A DNA stretch of 64,000 nt from an uncultured Lachnospiraceae bacterium (GTDB taxonomy: Bacteria; Bacillota; Clostridia; Lachnospirales; Lachnospiraceae), in NCBI GenBank assembly GCA_910577045.1, contig CAJTLB010000010.1:62001-126000 (forward strand), given 5' to 3'. The notes beneath the pieces were generated by a model. It was not told where the DNA came from and made no database searches. It saw only the letters and a list, made by a program, of their open reading frames with translations. The position numbers and the translations under genes are program-made. This document shows, one piece after another, positions 7,724 through 15,551 of the stretch (position 1 is its first letter; the number at the start of each line of letters is the position of its first letter).

Positions 7724-8128
7724 GAACCTTTTCAAAAATATAGGGTTACAATGCAGAAGATGTCCCGCATTGGAGGGTTATCCTACTCCGTAACAGCTTT
7801 CGGATATTGCTTATTCGCCATTCAATATCAAATTTCCGTCTGCGAAACCTAGCTTGGCACAAGTCGTATCAATGTTGAACTTGCAAGAAATAAGTTGATT
7901 TATAGGTTTATACCTCCGTATTTAAAAAAACAGCCTGTTGGAATCCTTGCTAGGAACCAGACGGGCTGTCTGCCCCCGAAACTGTCAGCTAACAGTGGTA
8001 GGTTTATCACTATCAAACTATATAAACGAGCTAGGCAGGACGAAGTATCTAAGTTATCATTGACGTAATTTTTTTTATTTGATAGTATCATATAGAGTTG
8101 GTGTTTACTTAAAAAATAGCAGGAGGTT
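7724..8128. other. Gene-free region with degraded sequence and a - strand hairpin
   Basis: No intact gene is seen. Around 7936-7969 there is a long imperfect hairpin that on the - strand reads ACAGCCCGT...ACAGGCTGT followed by seven T, i.e. a terminator for a - strand transcript with no recognisable gene. The part at 7740-7900 is more G+C-rich than the DNA beyond it and looks like broken coding remnants continuing the BlaI/BlaR island. Confidence 0.35.
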
Positions 8129-9049
8129 ATGGAAAATCAAATGAAGGAAAAAATCTATCAGCGTTATTTAGAAACCAGCGTTTATACATATATAGGAATG
8201 TATAAAGAATTTGTATTATCATTGCCAGATGACATACCTTCTATAGGAATGTTAATCTGTGATCAAATTACACATCCATCTATGTATTTTACAGAACCAT
8301 CTTCTTATTTAGAAGACACTTATTTTGGAAAATTTGCATCCTATCCAAAACATCGTTTTAAAAATGAAGATGAATTATATATAACTGCTGTTTCAATGAT
8401 TGCTGGTATTTTACGTTTAGATGAAAGAGGATTTACAAAGAACAGAGACGTAACAAAACGAATTACTGTATCTTGCCGGCAGGCTTCTGTATTATTTAGT
8501 GCAATTTTAAAAGCGAAAGGAATCCCATGCCGTTCAAGGGCTGGATTTATGGATTTTGGCGATACAGGTGACAGTTACATGGAACATTGGGTTAATGAAT
8601 ATTGGGATTTTAATGAAAACAGATGGGTTTTGGTAGATGTTGACGGATATTATGAGTATGAACAGCGTTTTGGTTATAGTCAATTTGACTTGCCACGTAG
8701 AAAGTTTGTAACTGCTTCAGAAGCATGGATTGGTTTGAGAAAAAATATGCTAGATAAAAAATTAGACGTTTTTTCACCAAATCTTTTGGACGGGGTCTGT
8801 GAATACTTATTTATGGATTTTCATGCACTGATGAACAATGAAATCTTTTATTCTTATCAACCATTATATCTTCGTGGCGGAATAAAAACACTGAATGAAA
8901 GTGAATTGTGTGAGCTTGATTATTTGGCAGAATTGCTTGTGGAACCTGAGAAAAATATGGAGCAAGTAGAGCATTTGTGGACTACAAAGGAAAAGTGGTC
9001 TGTTTTAACAAATAATACGCAAAATATTTATTATGATACTTTTAAATAA
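8129..9049 (+). CDS. Transglutaminase-like cysteine protein
   Basis: A 306-residue cytoplasmic protein with a transglutaminase-like fold. The candidate catalytic triad is Cys116 (TVSCRQASVLFSAILKAKG), His153 (MEHWVNEY) and Asp170 (WVLVDVDG), in the family order and spacing. Such proteins act as proteases, amidases or transglutaminases; the substrate is unknown. No signal peptide is visible. AGGAGG ends only 2 nt before the ATG at 8129 and lies 14 nt before an ATG at 8141, so the start is uncertain by four codons. It stands alone between the degraded region and a hairpin at 9228, so its function gets no help from neighbours. Confidence 0.8.
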   Translation: MENQMKEKIYQRYLETSVYTYIGMYKEFVLSLPDDIPSIGMLICDQITHPSMYFTEPSSYLEDTYFGKFASYPKHRFKNEDELYITAVSMIAGILRLDERGFTKNRDVTKRITVSCRQASVLFSAILKAKGIPCRSRAGFMDFGDTGDSYMEHWVNEYWDFNENRWVLVDVDGYYEYEQRFGYSQFDLPRRKFVTASEAWIGLRKNMLDKKLDVFSPNLLDGVCEYLFMDFHALMNNEIFYSYQPLYLRGGIKTLNESELCELDYLAELLVEPEKNMEQVEHLWTTKEKWSVLTNNTQNIYYDTFK

Positions 9050-9418
9050 TATTAAGAGATTTAAAGTTCTTACGCAACATTTAAAAGAAAATCAGCTATA
9101 ACAGGAAGAAATTTGAGAGGGAACTTTAGAACGAGGGCCAACAGCATAGCAGGCAATAAAATTAAGCAGAGCAAGGAAGAAATTTAATGTGAATTTTATT
9201 ATAAAGACAGGTATTTTTTTGTATAGTAAAAGTACATGAAAACATAAAATGTAAACCATGTACTTTTTTGCGTTCATAGGGAAGAATATTTTAACGAAAA
9301 AAGTACCCAAAGTGTAGAAAGACAAACTAAAACATGCTATATGCTATGATTTAGAGTATAGGGAATAACGCAATCCAAGAGAAAATGATGAATATGTCCT
9401 TAACAAGTTGTAACAAGA
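9050..9418. other. Gene-free spacer
   Basis: Apart from the hairpin at 9228-9269 I see no gene or regulatory structure. A 77-codon - strand frame (9092-9325) is low-complexity and lacks a ribosome binding site. Confidence 0.5.
9228..9269 (+). terminator. Rho-independent terminator
   Basis: AAAAGTACATG (9228-9238) pairs perfectly with CATGTACTTTT (9257-9267), followed by T. The A-rich 5' flank means it could also serve the - strand lipoprotein gene. Confidence 0.7.
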
Positions 9419-10042
9419 TTAGCGGATAAAAGAATTATAATAAGTAATGATTTCAGACACGCCTGCTTGGAAAGAAGTGATGGAATCTTTGCCAGGCAGG
9501 GACATAACTAATTCATTATAATAATCATAGGGTTTTTGATCTTTTACACGCTGCAGTATCTTCCCGAGGAATTGCTCTACATCTTTTATCCTAGTAAGAA
9601 AGAAAATCCAAGAGGGAGAATTTACCAAAATACCTTCTTTCTCTAATTGTTCCTTATCTTCAGAATATGCTAAAATATCTTCTACATTTGTGGTAATTTC
9701 CAAATAAAGAGGTTCAATGGTTTCTATATTTAATTCTAAAATATTGTCATCGGTAATAGATTGGTTATATATTTCATTTTGTATACAATTAATAGATTGG
9801 AACATCATATTAATGGTATACAAAATAGTATAGCCATTTTCTTTTAATTGTTCTAGGGCAAGAGCATTGTGTTCCTAGAATTTAGAGGGCAGTGAGTCGC
9901 CAAATGTCCTAAAAGTGGTGGCAGAGGTATCTGAAGTAGGAGAAAAAGTAGAAATATTTTCTTCTGGTTTTGAAGTGTTTTGGCAGGAGGATAGTAGAAT
10001 AGGCAAGGCTAGTATAGCTATCCATATAATATATTTTTTCAT
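9419..10042 (-). pseudogene. Lipoprotein gene interrupted by one in-frame TAG
   Basis: On the - strand a lipoprotein begins at 10042 (MKKYIIWIAILALP, lipobox LSSC) with a TAGGAG site upstream. After SLPSKF an amber codon at 9875-9877 interrupts it. The same frame then resumes without any shift (EHNALALEQLKENGYTIL) and runs 152 codons to 9419. The downstream part has normal, mixed composition, so the natural product is probably about 208 residues and a single substitution (for example CAG to TAG) broke it. Downstream reinitiation at an internal ATG would give an unlipidated 134-residue product. The family is not recognised. A sequencing error is the other explanation. Confidence 0.7.
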
Positions 10043-10247
10043 AGATAAATCTCCTAATAATAAATGAAAGTTACAAAAAGTATAGCATATAAAAGAAAAA
10101 GGCACAAGCACTAGGCAATATAGAAGAGAGTATATAAAACATTATTTTGATTGCATATTTTTGGAAAATAAGATAAGATAAATAGGACAGCCTGTAAAAA
10201 CAATATCACAAAAATAGGAGGCAGGGATGCCTCAGAATGGAGGAAAA

Positions 10248-11114
10248 ATGAAATCAACTGTGTATTTTACAAAAGTAATAACACCTGAAAAAGTACTAGA
10301 ATTGTACAAGGTACTTGGCAAGGAATTAACAGGGAATGTGGCAATTAAGCTTCATTCTGGAGAAGTAGGAAACCAGAATTTTTTAAAGCCTGATTTTTGG
10401 AAGCCAGTGATTGATGATATTGGTGGTACTGTTGTAGAATGTAATACAGCTTATGAAGGAGAAAGAAATACAACAGAAAAACATTTAAAAACAATGGAAA
10501 AGCATGGCTGGAGCAAATATTTTAAAGTAGATTTATTAGATGCAGAAGGCCCAGATTTGGTTTTAGAGATTCCAAATGGTAAAGAAATTAAGAAAAATTA
10601 TGTAGGAAAAAATCTGGTAAATTATAATTCTATGTTAGTGCTTTCTCATTTTAAAGGACATCCAATGGGTGGATATGGCGGGGCAATAAAGCAGCTTTCT
10701 ATAGGCGTGGCTTCTTCTTTTGGGAAGGCATATATCCATGGGGTGGGGAACCCAGAAGATTTCTGGAATTCTGACCATGATTCTTTTTTACGTTCTATGG
10801 CAGATGCAGCTTCTTCGGTTGTAGAATATTTTAAGGGAAATATTGTTTATATTAATGTAATGAAAAATATGTCAGTGGATTGTGACTGTTGTTCTGTGGC
10901 AGAAGATCCTTGTATGAAAGATATAGGGGTTTTAGCCTCTTTGGATCCGGTTGCCATCGATCAGGCTTGTTTGGATTTAGTGTATGCTTCTGATGATCCA
11001 GGGAGAGACCACTTAATAGAAAGGATAGAATCGAGGAATGGGATTTTAACGGTAGAAGCAGCGGCAGCGCTTGGTTATGGTTCAAGAGAATATGAGTTAG
11101 TAACAATCAAATAA
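10248..11114 (+). CDS. DUF362-family protein
   Basis: A 288-residue DUF362 protein. These are uncharacterised proteins often fused to or associated with 4Fe-4S ferredoxin domains. The conserved pieces visible are VAIKLHSGE, the GG(Y)GGAIKQLSIG glycine-rich block and the Cys cluster VDCDCCSVAEDPC, which could bind iron-sulfur, followed by LDPVAIDQACLDLV. The start at 10248 follows GGAGG 4 nt upstream. An in-frame ATG at 10227 with its own AGGAGG would add seven residues, so both are possible. A strong terminator follows at 11131, and the gene appears monocistronic. The molecular role is unknown. Confidence 0.8.
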   Translation: MKSTVYFTKVITPEKVLELYKVLGKELTGNVAIKLHSGEVGNQNFLKPDFWKPVIDDIGGTVVECNTAYEGERNTTEKHLKTMEKHGWSKYFKVDLLDAEGPDLVLEIPNGKEIKKNYVGKNLVNYNSMLVLSHFKGHPMGGYGGAIKQLSIGVASSFGKAYIHGVGNPEDFWNSDHDSFLRSMADAASSVVEYFKGNIVYINVMKNMSVDCDCCSVAEDPCMKDIGVLASLDPVAIDQACLDLVYASDDPGRDHLIERIESRNGILTVEAAAALGYGSREYELVTIK

Positions 11115-11130
11115 AAATATTATAAGATTG

Positions 11131-11176
11131 AAAAACGTTGTAAAATAAGGGAAAATCCTATTTTGCAACGTTTTTT
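11131..11176 (+). terminator. Rho-independent terminator after the DUF362 gene
   Basis: A long near-perfect stem (AAAAACGTTG... with ...CAACGTTTTT) of about 19 bp with a short GAAAA-type loop and T tail, 16 bp past the stop codon. Confidence 0.85.
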
Positions 11177-11195
11177 AGATTGTTAAAAATAATGC

Positions 11196-11224
11196 TTGAC
11201 TTATAGGATAAAATAGTGTATACA
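11196..11224 (+). promoter_or_regulatory. Promoter of the SAM riboswitch-metK transcript
   Basis: TTGACT (11196-11201), a 17-bp spacer and TATACA (11219-11224). The transcript would begin about 30 nt before the aptamer. Confidence 0.8.
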
Positions 11225-11261
11225 TAGAATATAAGAAAAGTTCATATTTGATTTATATTCC

Positions 11262-11411
11262 CTTATTCAGAGTGATGGAGATACAAAGGATCTGTGAAGT
11301 CACGGCAACCCCTTTTAGGAAGGTGCCAACCTGAGCGTGTAGTGCCTATGGCAAATCGAACAATAAGTGGATTTGATATAACTATCGAGTCCATTTGATG
11401 GACTTTTTTTT
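11262..11411 (+). ncRNA. SAM-I (S-box) riboswitch with terminator/antiterminator
   Basis: The aptamer runs from CTTATTCAGAG (11262) to CAATAAG (11367), closing helix P1 with CTTATT/AATAAG. Conserved core segments are present: AGAG..GATGGAGA, GTCACGGCAACC, and GGTGCCAACCTGAG, with the 3' segment GCAAATCGAACAATAAG. Downstream, TGGATTTGATA (11368 on) can pair with TATCGAGTCCA as an antiterminator. AGTCCAT (11388-11394) alternatively pairs with ATGGACT (11398-11404), followed by eight T, as terminator. High SAM should stabilise P1, disrupt the antiterminator and stop transcription of metK. Confidence 0.95.
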
Positions 11412-11500
11412 ATATGTAAAAAACCCATATATGTTGTTTATATAATGTATGGGCTGTGTTACTTAAAATCCAGCAAATTGGAACAAAGGAGGAACTTAAA

Positions 11501-12682
11501 ATGGAAAAAAGATTGTTTACATCTGAATCAGTGACAGAAGGCCATCCAGATAAAATGTGTGACCAGATTTCAGATGCAATATTGGATGCATTAATGGCGC
11601 AAGACCCAATGAGCCGCGTAGCATGTGAGACTTGCACAAATACAGGGTTTGTTATGGTAATGGGAGAAATTACAACAAATGCTTATGTGGATATACCAAA
11701 GATTGTGCGTGATACAGTGCGTGAAATTGGCTATGATCGTTCGGAATATGGTTTTGATGGCAATACTTGCGCTGTACTTACAGCAATTGATGAACAGTCA
11801 GCAGATATTGCTATGGGCGTAAATAAGGCGTTAGAGGCAAAAGAAGGCGAAATAACAGACGATTTGGATACAGGGGCTGGGGATCAGGGCATGATGTTTG
11901 GCTATGCAACCAATGAGACAGAAGAGTTTATGCCTTACCCTATTGCTTTAGCACATAAGTTGGCATTGCAATTAACCAAAGTGCGTAAAGATGGGACGTT
12001 GAAATATCTCCGCCCAGATGGGAAGACACAAGTAACAGTAGAATATGATGAAGATGGAAAGCCAATCCACTTAAATGCAGTAGTATGTTCTACGCAGCAT
12101 GATCCAGATGTAACACAGGAGCAGATACATAAAGATATTAAGAAATATGTATTTGATGAGATATTGCCAAAGCATTTAATAGATGAGAATACAAAGTATT
12201 TTATTAATCCAACTGGCAGGTTTGTAATTGGCGGGCCAAATGGGGACAGTGGCTTAACTGGAAGAAAAATTATTGTAGATACTTATGGTGGATATGCCCG
12301 TCATGGCGGCGGGGCATTTTCTGGTAAGGATTGCACAAAGGTGGACCGTTCAGCGGCATATGCAGCAAGGTATGTGGCAAAAAATATAGTGGCAGCAGGG
12401 TTAGCAGATAGGTGTGAAATCCAACTTTCCTATGCAATTGGGGTGGCACAGCCAACTTCTGTGATGGTGGATACTTTTGGTACAGGAAAACTTGCAGATG
12501 AAAAGTTAGTAGAAATTATCCGTGAAAACTTTGATTTACGTCCAGCAGGCATTATTAAAATGTTAGATTTGCGCCGGCCAATTTATAAACAAACAGCAGC
12601 ATATGGGCATTTCGGGCGTAATGATTTGGATTTGCCATGGGAGAAGCTAGATAAAACAGAGTTATTAAAGAAATATCTATAA
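11501..12682 (+). CDS. metK: S-adenosylmethionine synthetase
   Basis: A 393-residue MetK, the usual family length, making SAM from methionine and ATP. Visible signatures are GHPDK near the N-terminus (ATP binding), GAGDQG (methionine/ATP loop), FVIGGPNGDSGLTGRK and the P-loop-like GGGAFSGKDCTKVDRSAAY. The start at 11501 is fixed by AAAGGAGG 8 nt upstream; an in-frame ATG at 11456 would lie in the riboswitch leader. Expression is controlled by the SAM-I riboswitch, giving feedback by its own product. It is a single-gene unit. Confidence 0.98.
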   Translation: MEKRLFTSESVTEGHPDKMCDQISDAILDALMAQDPMSRVACETCTNTGFVMVMGEITTNAYVDIPKIVRDTVREIGYDRSEYGFDGNTCAVLTAIDEQSADIAMGVNKALEAKEGEITDDLDTGAGDQGMMFGYATNETEEFMPYPIALAHKLALQLTKVRKDGTLKYLRPDGKTQVTVEYDEDGKPIHLNAVVCSTQHDPDVTQEQIHKDIKKYVFDEILPKHLIDENTKYFINPTGRFVIGGPNGDSGLTGRKIIVDTYGGYARHGGGAFSGKDCTKVDRSAAYAARYVAKNIVAAGLADRCEIQLSYAIGVAQPTSVMVDTFGTGKLADEKLVEIIRENFDLRPAGIIKMLDLRRPIYKQTAAYGHFGRNDLDLPWEKLDKTELLKKYL

Positions 12683-12734
12683 AATAGGAATTGATAATTA
12701 GAATATTTATAAGTTTAGAAAGGATTGCTGCATT

Positions 12735-13130
12735 ATGTATGAAATGAAGCCAGAGTATTTTACAGGTATTACTTTAATTGACGAAGAACATAAGCAGTTG
12801 TTTGCTTATGCAAATGAAGCGTATGATCTTTTACAAGAGGAGTTTATACCAGATAAGTATGATAGGATAGTGGCAATTTTGCAAGAACTTCGTAATTATA
12901 CAAAGAAGCATTTTTCAGACGAAGAGGCTTATATGGAGTCTATTCAATATAAGCGTATTTTTACACAAAAGATACAACATCAGGAATTTATTGATAAACT
13001 GGATAATATTGATATAGACAGTATTGAAGCAGGAGAAAATCAGGATGAGGCAATTATAGATATTCTGGAATTTTTAACAAACTGGCTAATCCATCATATT
13101 TTGGAATTAGATACTTTAATTGGGAAATAG
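12735..13130 (+). CDS. Bacteriohemerythrin
   Basis: A 131-residue hemerythrin-like four-helix protein that binds O2 at a di-iron site. Metal ligands in the family order are His19 (DEEHKQLF), His59 and Glu63 (KHFSDEEAYM), His82 (HQEFIDK), His120 or His121 (WLIHHI) and Asp126 (LELD). In anaerobes such proteins are thought to sequester oxygen or sense it. AGAAAGGA precedes the ATG. A strong bidirectional terminator follows. Confidence 0.93.
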   Translation: MYEMKPEYFTGITLIDEEHKQLFAYANEAYDLLQEEFIPDKYDRIVAILQELRNYTKKHFSDEEAYMESIQYKRIFTQKIQHQEFIDKLDNIDIDSIEAGENQDEAIIDILEFLTNWLIHHILELDTLIGK

Positions 13131-13145
13131 TTTTCCTAACTAAAT

Positions 13146-13197
13146 AAAAACGGGGTAATCAAGAAACCAAGTTAGGTTTTTTAATTACCTCGTTTTT
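13146..13197. terminator. Bidirectional terminator between convergent genes
   Basis: AAAAACG-GGGTAAT (13146 on) pairs with ATTACC-TCGTTTTTT (to 13197), with A-rich and T-rich flanks. It serves the hemerythrin gene (+) and the hemolysin-III-like gene (-). Confidence 0.85.
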
Positions 13198-13215
13198 TCG
13201 TTTCCTTTTGTTGTC

Positions 13216-13881
13216 TTATTGAAGAGGCATAGTGGCAATAAAGCCATACATCACGATAAAATGGCAGATGCTTCCGCCCATAACAAAAAGATGGAATATT
13301 TCATGGGAACCAAAGTTTTTATGTTTGGAATTAAAAATAGGAAGTTTTAAAGCATAAATAATGCCGCCAATTGTATAAACAATGCCGCCTGCTAAAAGCC
13401 ATGCAAATGCTTTTTGGGGAAGTGCATTAATAATTTGCGTAAATGCTAATACGCATATCCAGCCCATAGCAATGTATAATATGGAAGAGAACCATTTTGG
13501 GCAATTAATCCAGAAAGCCTTAATAATAATGCCTGCTAACGCGATACCCCAGACTAAGGTAAATAAACCTAACCCTGTTCTTCCTCCAAGCACAATTAAA
13601 CAAACTGGGGTATAACTACCAGCAATTAATATAAAAATCATCATATGATCAATTTTCTTTAGGATTTTATTCCATTTTTCCGAAATATCTAATGTATGGT
13701 AAGTGGTGCTTGCTGCATATAAAAGAATCATGCTCCCAATAAAGATGCTTAGTGAAACAACATGGACCATATCAGGTTCCCTTGCTGCTTTGATTAATAA
13801 GGGGGTTGCAGCAAAAATGGCCATTATCATGCCAATAAAATGTGTAATTGCGCTTCCAGGATCTTTTATTTTTATATTCAT
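13216..13881 (-). CDS. Hemolysin III / PAQR-family membrane protein
   Basis: A 221-residue integral membrane protein with seven predicted helices. PAQR-family motifs are visible: the Ser and His of AASTTYHTL, the Asp of KIDHMMIFILIAGSYTP, and the two His of GSHEIFHLFVMGGSICHF. These residues form a metal (zinc) site in PAQR structures. Bacterial members (YqfA/YplQ type) are annotated as hemolysin III, but true haemolytic activity is doubtful and a role in membrane lipid homeostasis is more likely. The gene is transcribed toward the terminator at 13146-13197. Its upstream region carries two nested palindromes. Confidence 0.9.
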   Translation of the reverse strand: MNIKIKDPGSAITHFIGMIMAIFAATPLLIKAAREPDMVHVVSLSIFIGSMILLYAASTTYHTLDISEKWNKILKKIDHMMIFILIAGSYTPVCLIVLGGRTGLGLFTLVWGIALAGIIIKAFWINCPKWFSSILYIAMGWICVLAFTQIINALPQKAFAWLLAGGIVYTIGGIIYALKLPIFNSKHKNFGSHEIFHLFVMGGSICHFIVMYGFIATMPLQ

Positions 13882-13942
13882 ATAGATACCCCGCTTTCAG
13901 ATTAATATTCTTACTTTATGTTGTAGTGATAAAATAAGTGAT

Positions 13943-13994
13943 AAGTAGTTTTAAAAACTACTTAATGTAATATATGTATATATTACATCAAGTA
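13943..13994. promoter_or_regulatory. Two overlapping palindromes in a divergent intergenic region
   Basis: AAGTAGTTTT (13943-13952) and AAAACTACTT (13954-13963) form a perfect 10-bp dyad. Overlapping it, 13959-13974 pairs with 13979-13994 over 16 bp with one mismatch. They lie between the divergent hemolysin-III-like and VTC genes and look like operators or alternative hairpins. No T tract follows, so termination is unlikely. Confidence 0.55.
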
Positions 13995-14047
13995 TACAAA
14001 AAAATCAATAGAAATATAAAAAAATTTCAGTTTCCTATCACATTCGC

Positions 14048-14076
14048 TTCACAAGCATTACACAGATTTTCATTAT
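14048..14076 (+). promoter_or_regulatory. Possible promoter of the VTC-DUF4956-CotH operon
   Basis: TTCACA (14048-14053) and CATTAT (14071-14076) are 17 bp apart, 32 bp before the GTG start. The -10 match is moderate. Confidence 0.4.
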
Positions 14077-14107
14077 AGTATTAGTATAAAAAGAAAGGAG
14101 AAAAAAA

Positions 14108-14809
14108 GTGGGGGCAACAATGCAAATAGAACGAAAATTCCGCCATGAAACAAAACATGAAATAAGGTATATAGAGTATCTTACTATACGAAATCGTCTA
14201 TTTACCGTAACTGGTTTAGATACACATGCTGGTAAAGATGGGACTTATAAAATACGGAGCCTTTATTTTGATAATTACCGGGATAAAGCGCTTCATGAAA
14301 AAATAGATGGTGTAAATGAAAGAGAAAAGTTCCGAATCCGTTATTATAACAAAAATATAGATTGTATCCATTTGGAAAAAAAGAGTAAAATAAATGGCTT
14401 ATGCAATAAAATTTCTGCAGTAATTACAGTAAGGCAGGTAAAAGAGTTATTAAAAGGGAATATAGAAGTATTATGTAATAGTAAGGAAGCATTATTAATT
14501 GAGCTTTATGCCAAAATGAAACAGGAACGTCTTACGCCAAAGGTAATTGTAGATTACATAAGAGAACCTTATGTATATGCGGCAGGGAATGTACGCATTA
14601 CTTTTGATCGGAATATAAGGGCAAGTTTTTGCATCGATCCGTTTTTAAGCCCAGATTGCCCAACCATGCCAGTTAGTATGGCAAATACAGTTTTAATGGA
14701 AGTAAAGTATGACGACTATATGCCAGATATTGTCCAAATGTGTATACAAGAGGGAGAACGGCAGCAGGAAGCATTTTCAAAATATGCGGCATGCAGGCGT
14801 TATGGTTAA
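14108..14809 (+). CDS. VTC-domain (polyphosphate polymerase-type) protein
   Basis: A 233-residue VTC domain, the tunnel-shaped catalytic domain that makes polyphosphate from ATP in yeast Vtc4. The basic and acidic tunnel residues are visible: IERKFRHE, YKIRSLYFDNY, EKFRIRYYN, HLEKKSK, PKVIVDY, RITFDRNIRA and LMEVKYDDY. GTG at 14108 is chosen because AAGGAG ends 7 nt upstream; the next ATG (14120) is too far. The DUF4956 gene follows within 20 bp and then the CotH gene, a recurrent bacterial trio. Whether the product is polyphosphate, or nucleotide transfer to another acceptor, cannot be read from the sequence. Confidence 0.85.
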   Translation: MGATMQIERKFRHETKHEIRYIEYLTIRNRLFTVTGLDTHAGKDGTYKIRSLYFDNYRDKALHEKIDGVNEREKFRIRYYNKNIDCIHLEKKSKINGLCNKISAVITVRQVKELLKGNIEVLCNSKEALLIELYAKMKQERLTPKVIVDYIREPYVYAAGNVRITFDRNIRASFCIDPFLSPDCPTMPVSMANTVLMEVKYDDYMPDIVQMCIQEGERQQEAFSKYAACRRYG

Positions 14810-14826
14810 GGGAAAGGAGAAAAAAG

Positions 14827-15519
14827 ATGAGAATTTTATCAGCAATTACATTCCAAGATATTTTTAAAAGTAGTTTTACAGAGAATATTGTGTCATTTAG
14901 TATTATGGATACAGCAATAGCAATGGTGCTTGCATTTTGTATAGGGTTATTTATTTTTATGGTATATAAGAAAACATTTAATGGCGTATTGTATTCGTCT
15001 AGTTTTGGCGTATCGCTTATGGCAATGACATTGATTACTACTTTTGTAATCCTTGCTGTAACGTCAAATGTAGTGTTATCTCTTGGTATGGTAGGCGCAT
15101 TATCAATTGTACGTTTCCGCACTGCAGTAAAAGAACCTTTAGATATTGCGTATTTATTTTGGGCAATTGCATCGGGCGTTGTATTAGGGGCAGGCATGAT
15201 ACCATTAGCTGTTATTGGCACAGTATTAATTGGGGTTTTAATGTTAGTATTTGTCAACCGCAAGCCAGGGGAAACCCCATATATTGTAGTGGTACGCTGT
15301 TCGAATGAAGAAGCAGAAAAGGATTGCATTACAGAAATTAAGGATTCTACTAAGAAACAAGTAATAAAGAGTAAGACAGTGTCGAAAGATGGGATTGAAA
15401 TTACAGTAGAAGTACGTTTACAACAAATGGCAACAGAATTTATAAACCGTATTAATTGTATAGAAGGGGTACAAAGTGCGGTTTTAGTTAGTTATAACGG
15501 AGATTATGCAGGCTGTTAA
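14827..15519 (+). CDS. DUF4956 membrane protein
   Basis: A 230-residue protein with four predicted membrane helices (about 25-45, 52-78, 85-105, 110-142), including the conserved LGMVGALSIVRFRTAVKEP loop with its Arg and Lys. A soluble C-terminal ferredoxin-like domain of about 80 residues follows (IVVVRCSNEEAEKD to AVLVSYNG). The start at 14827 follows AAAGGAGAAAAAAG; an upstream ATG at 14740 lies inside the VTC gene. The protein sits between VTC and CotH genes and probably couples the cytoplasmic polymerase domain to the membrane. The function is inferred from context only. Confidence 0.85.
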   Translation: MRILSAITFQDIFKSSFTENIVSFSIMDTAIAMVLAFCIGLFIFMVYKKTFNGVLYSSSFGVSLMAMTLITTFVILAVTSNVVLSLGMVGALSIVRFRTAVKEPLDIAYLFWAIASGVVLGAGMIPLAVIGTVLIGVLMLVFVNRKPGETPYIVVVRCSNEEAEKDCITEIKDSTKKQVIKSKTVSKDGIEITVEVRLQQMATEFINRINCIEGVQSAVLVSYNGDYAGC

Positions 15520-15551
15520 GATTTTCTTTGTAGGGTAAGGATGAGGTTTAT

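Noticed and set aside
7900..8091. 63-codon - strand frame
   Set aside because: It runs through the orphan hairpin and has no ribosome binding site.
14673..15329. 218-codon - strand frame opposite DUF4956
   Set aside because: Antisense to a conserved membrane protein, with no start signals.
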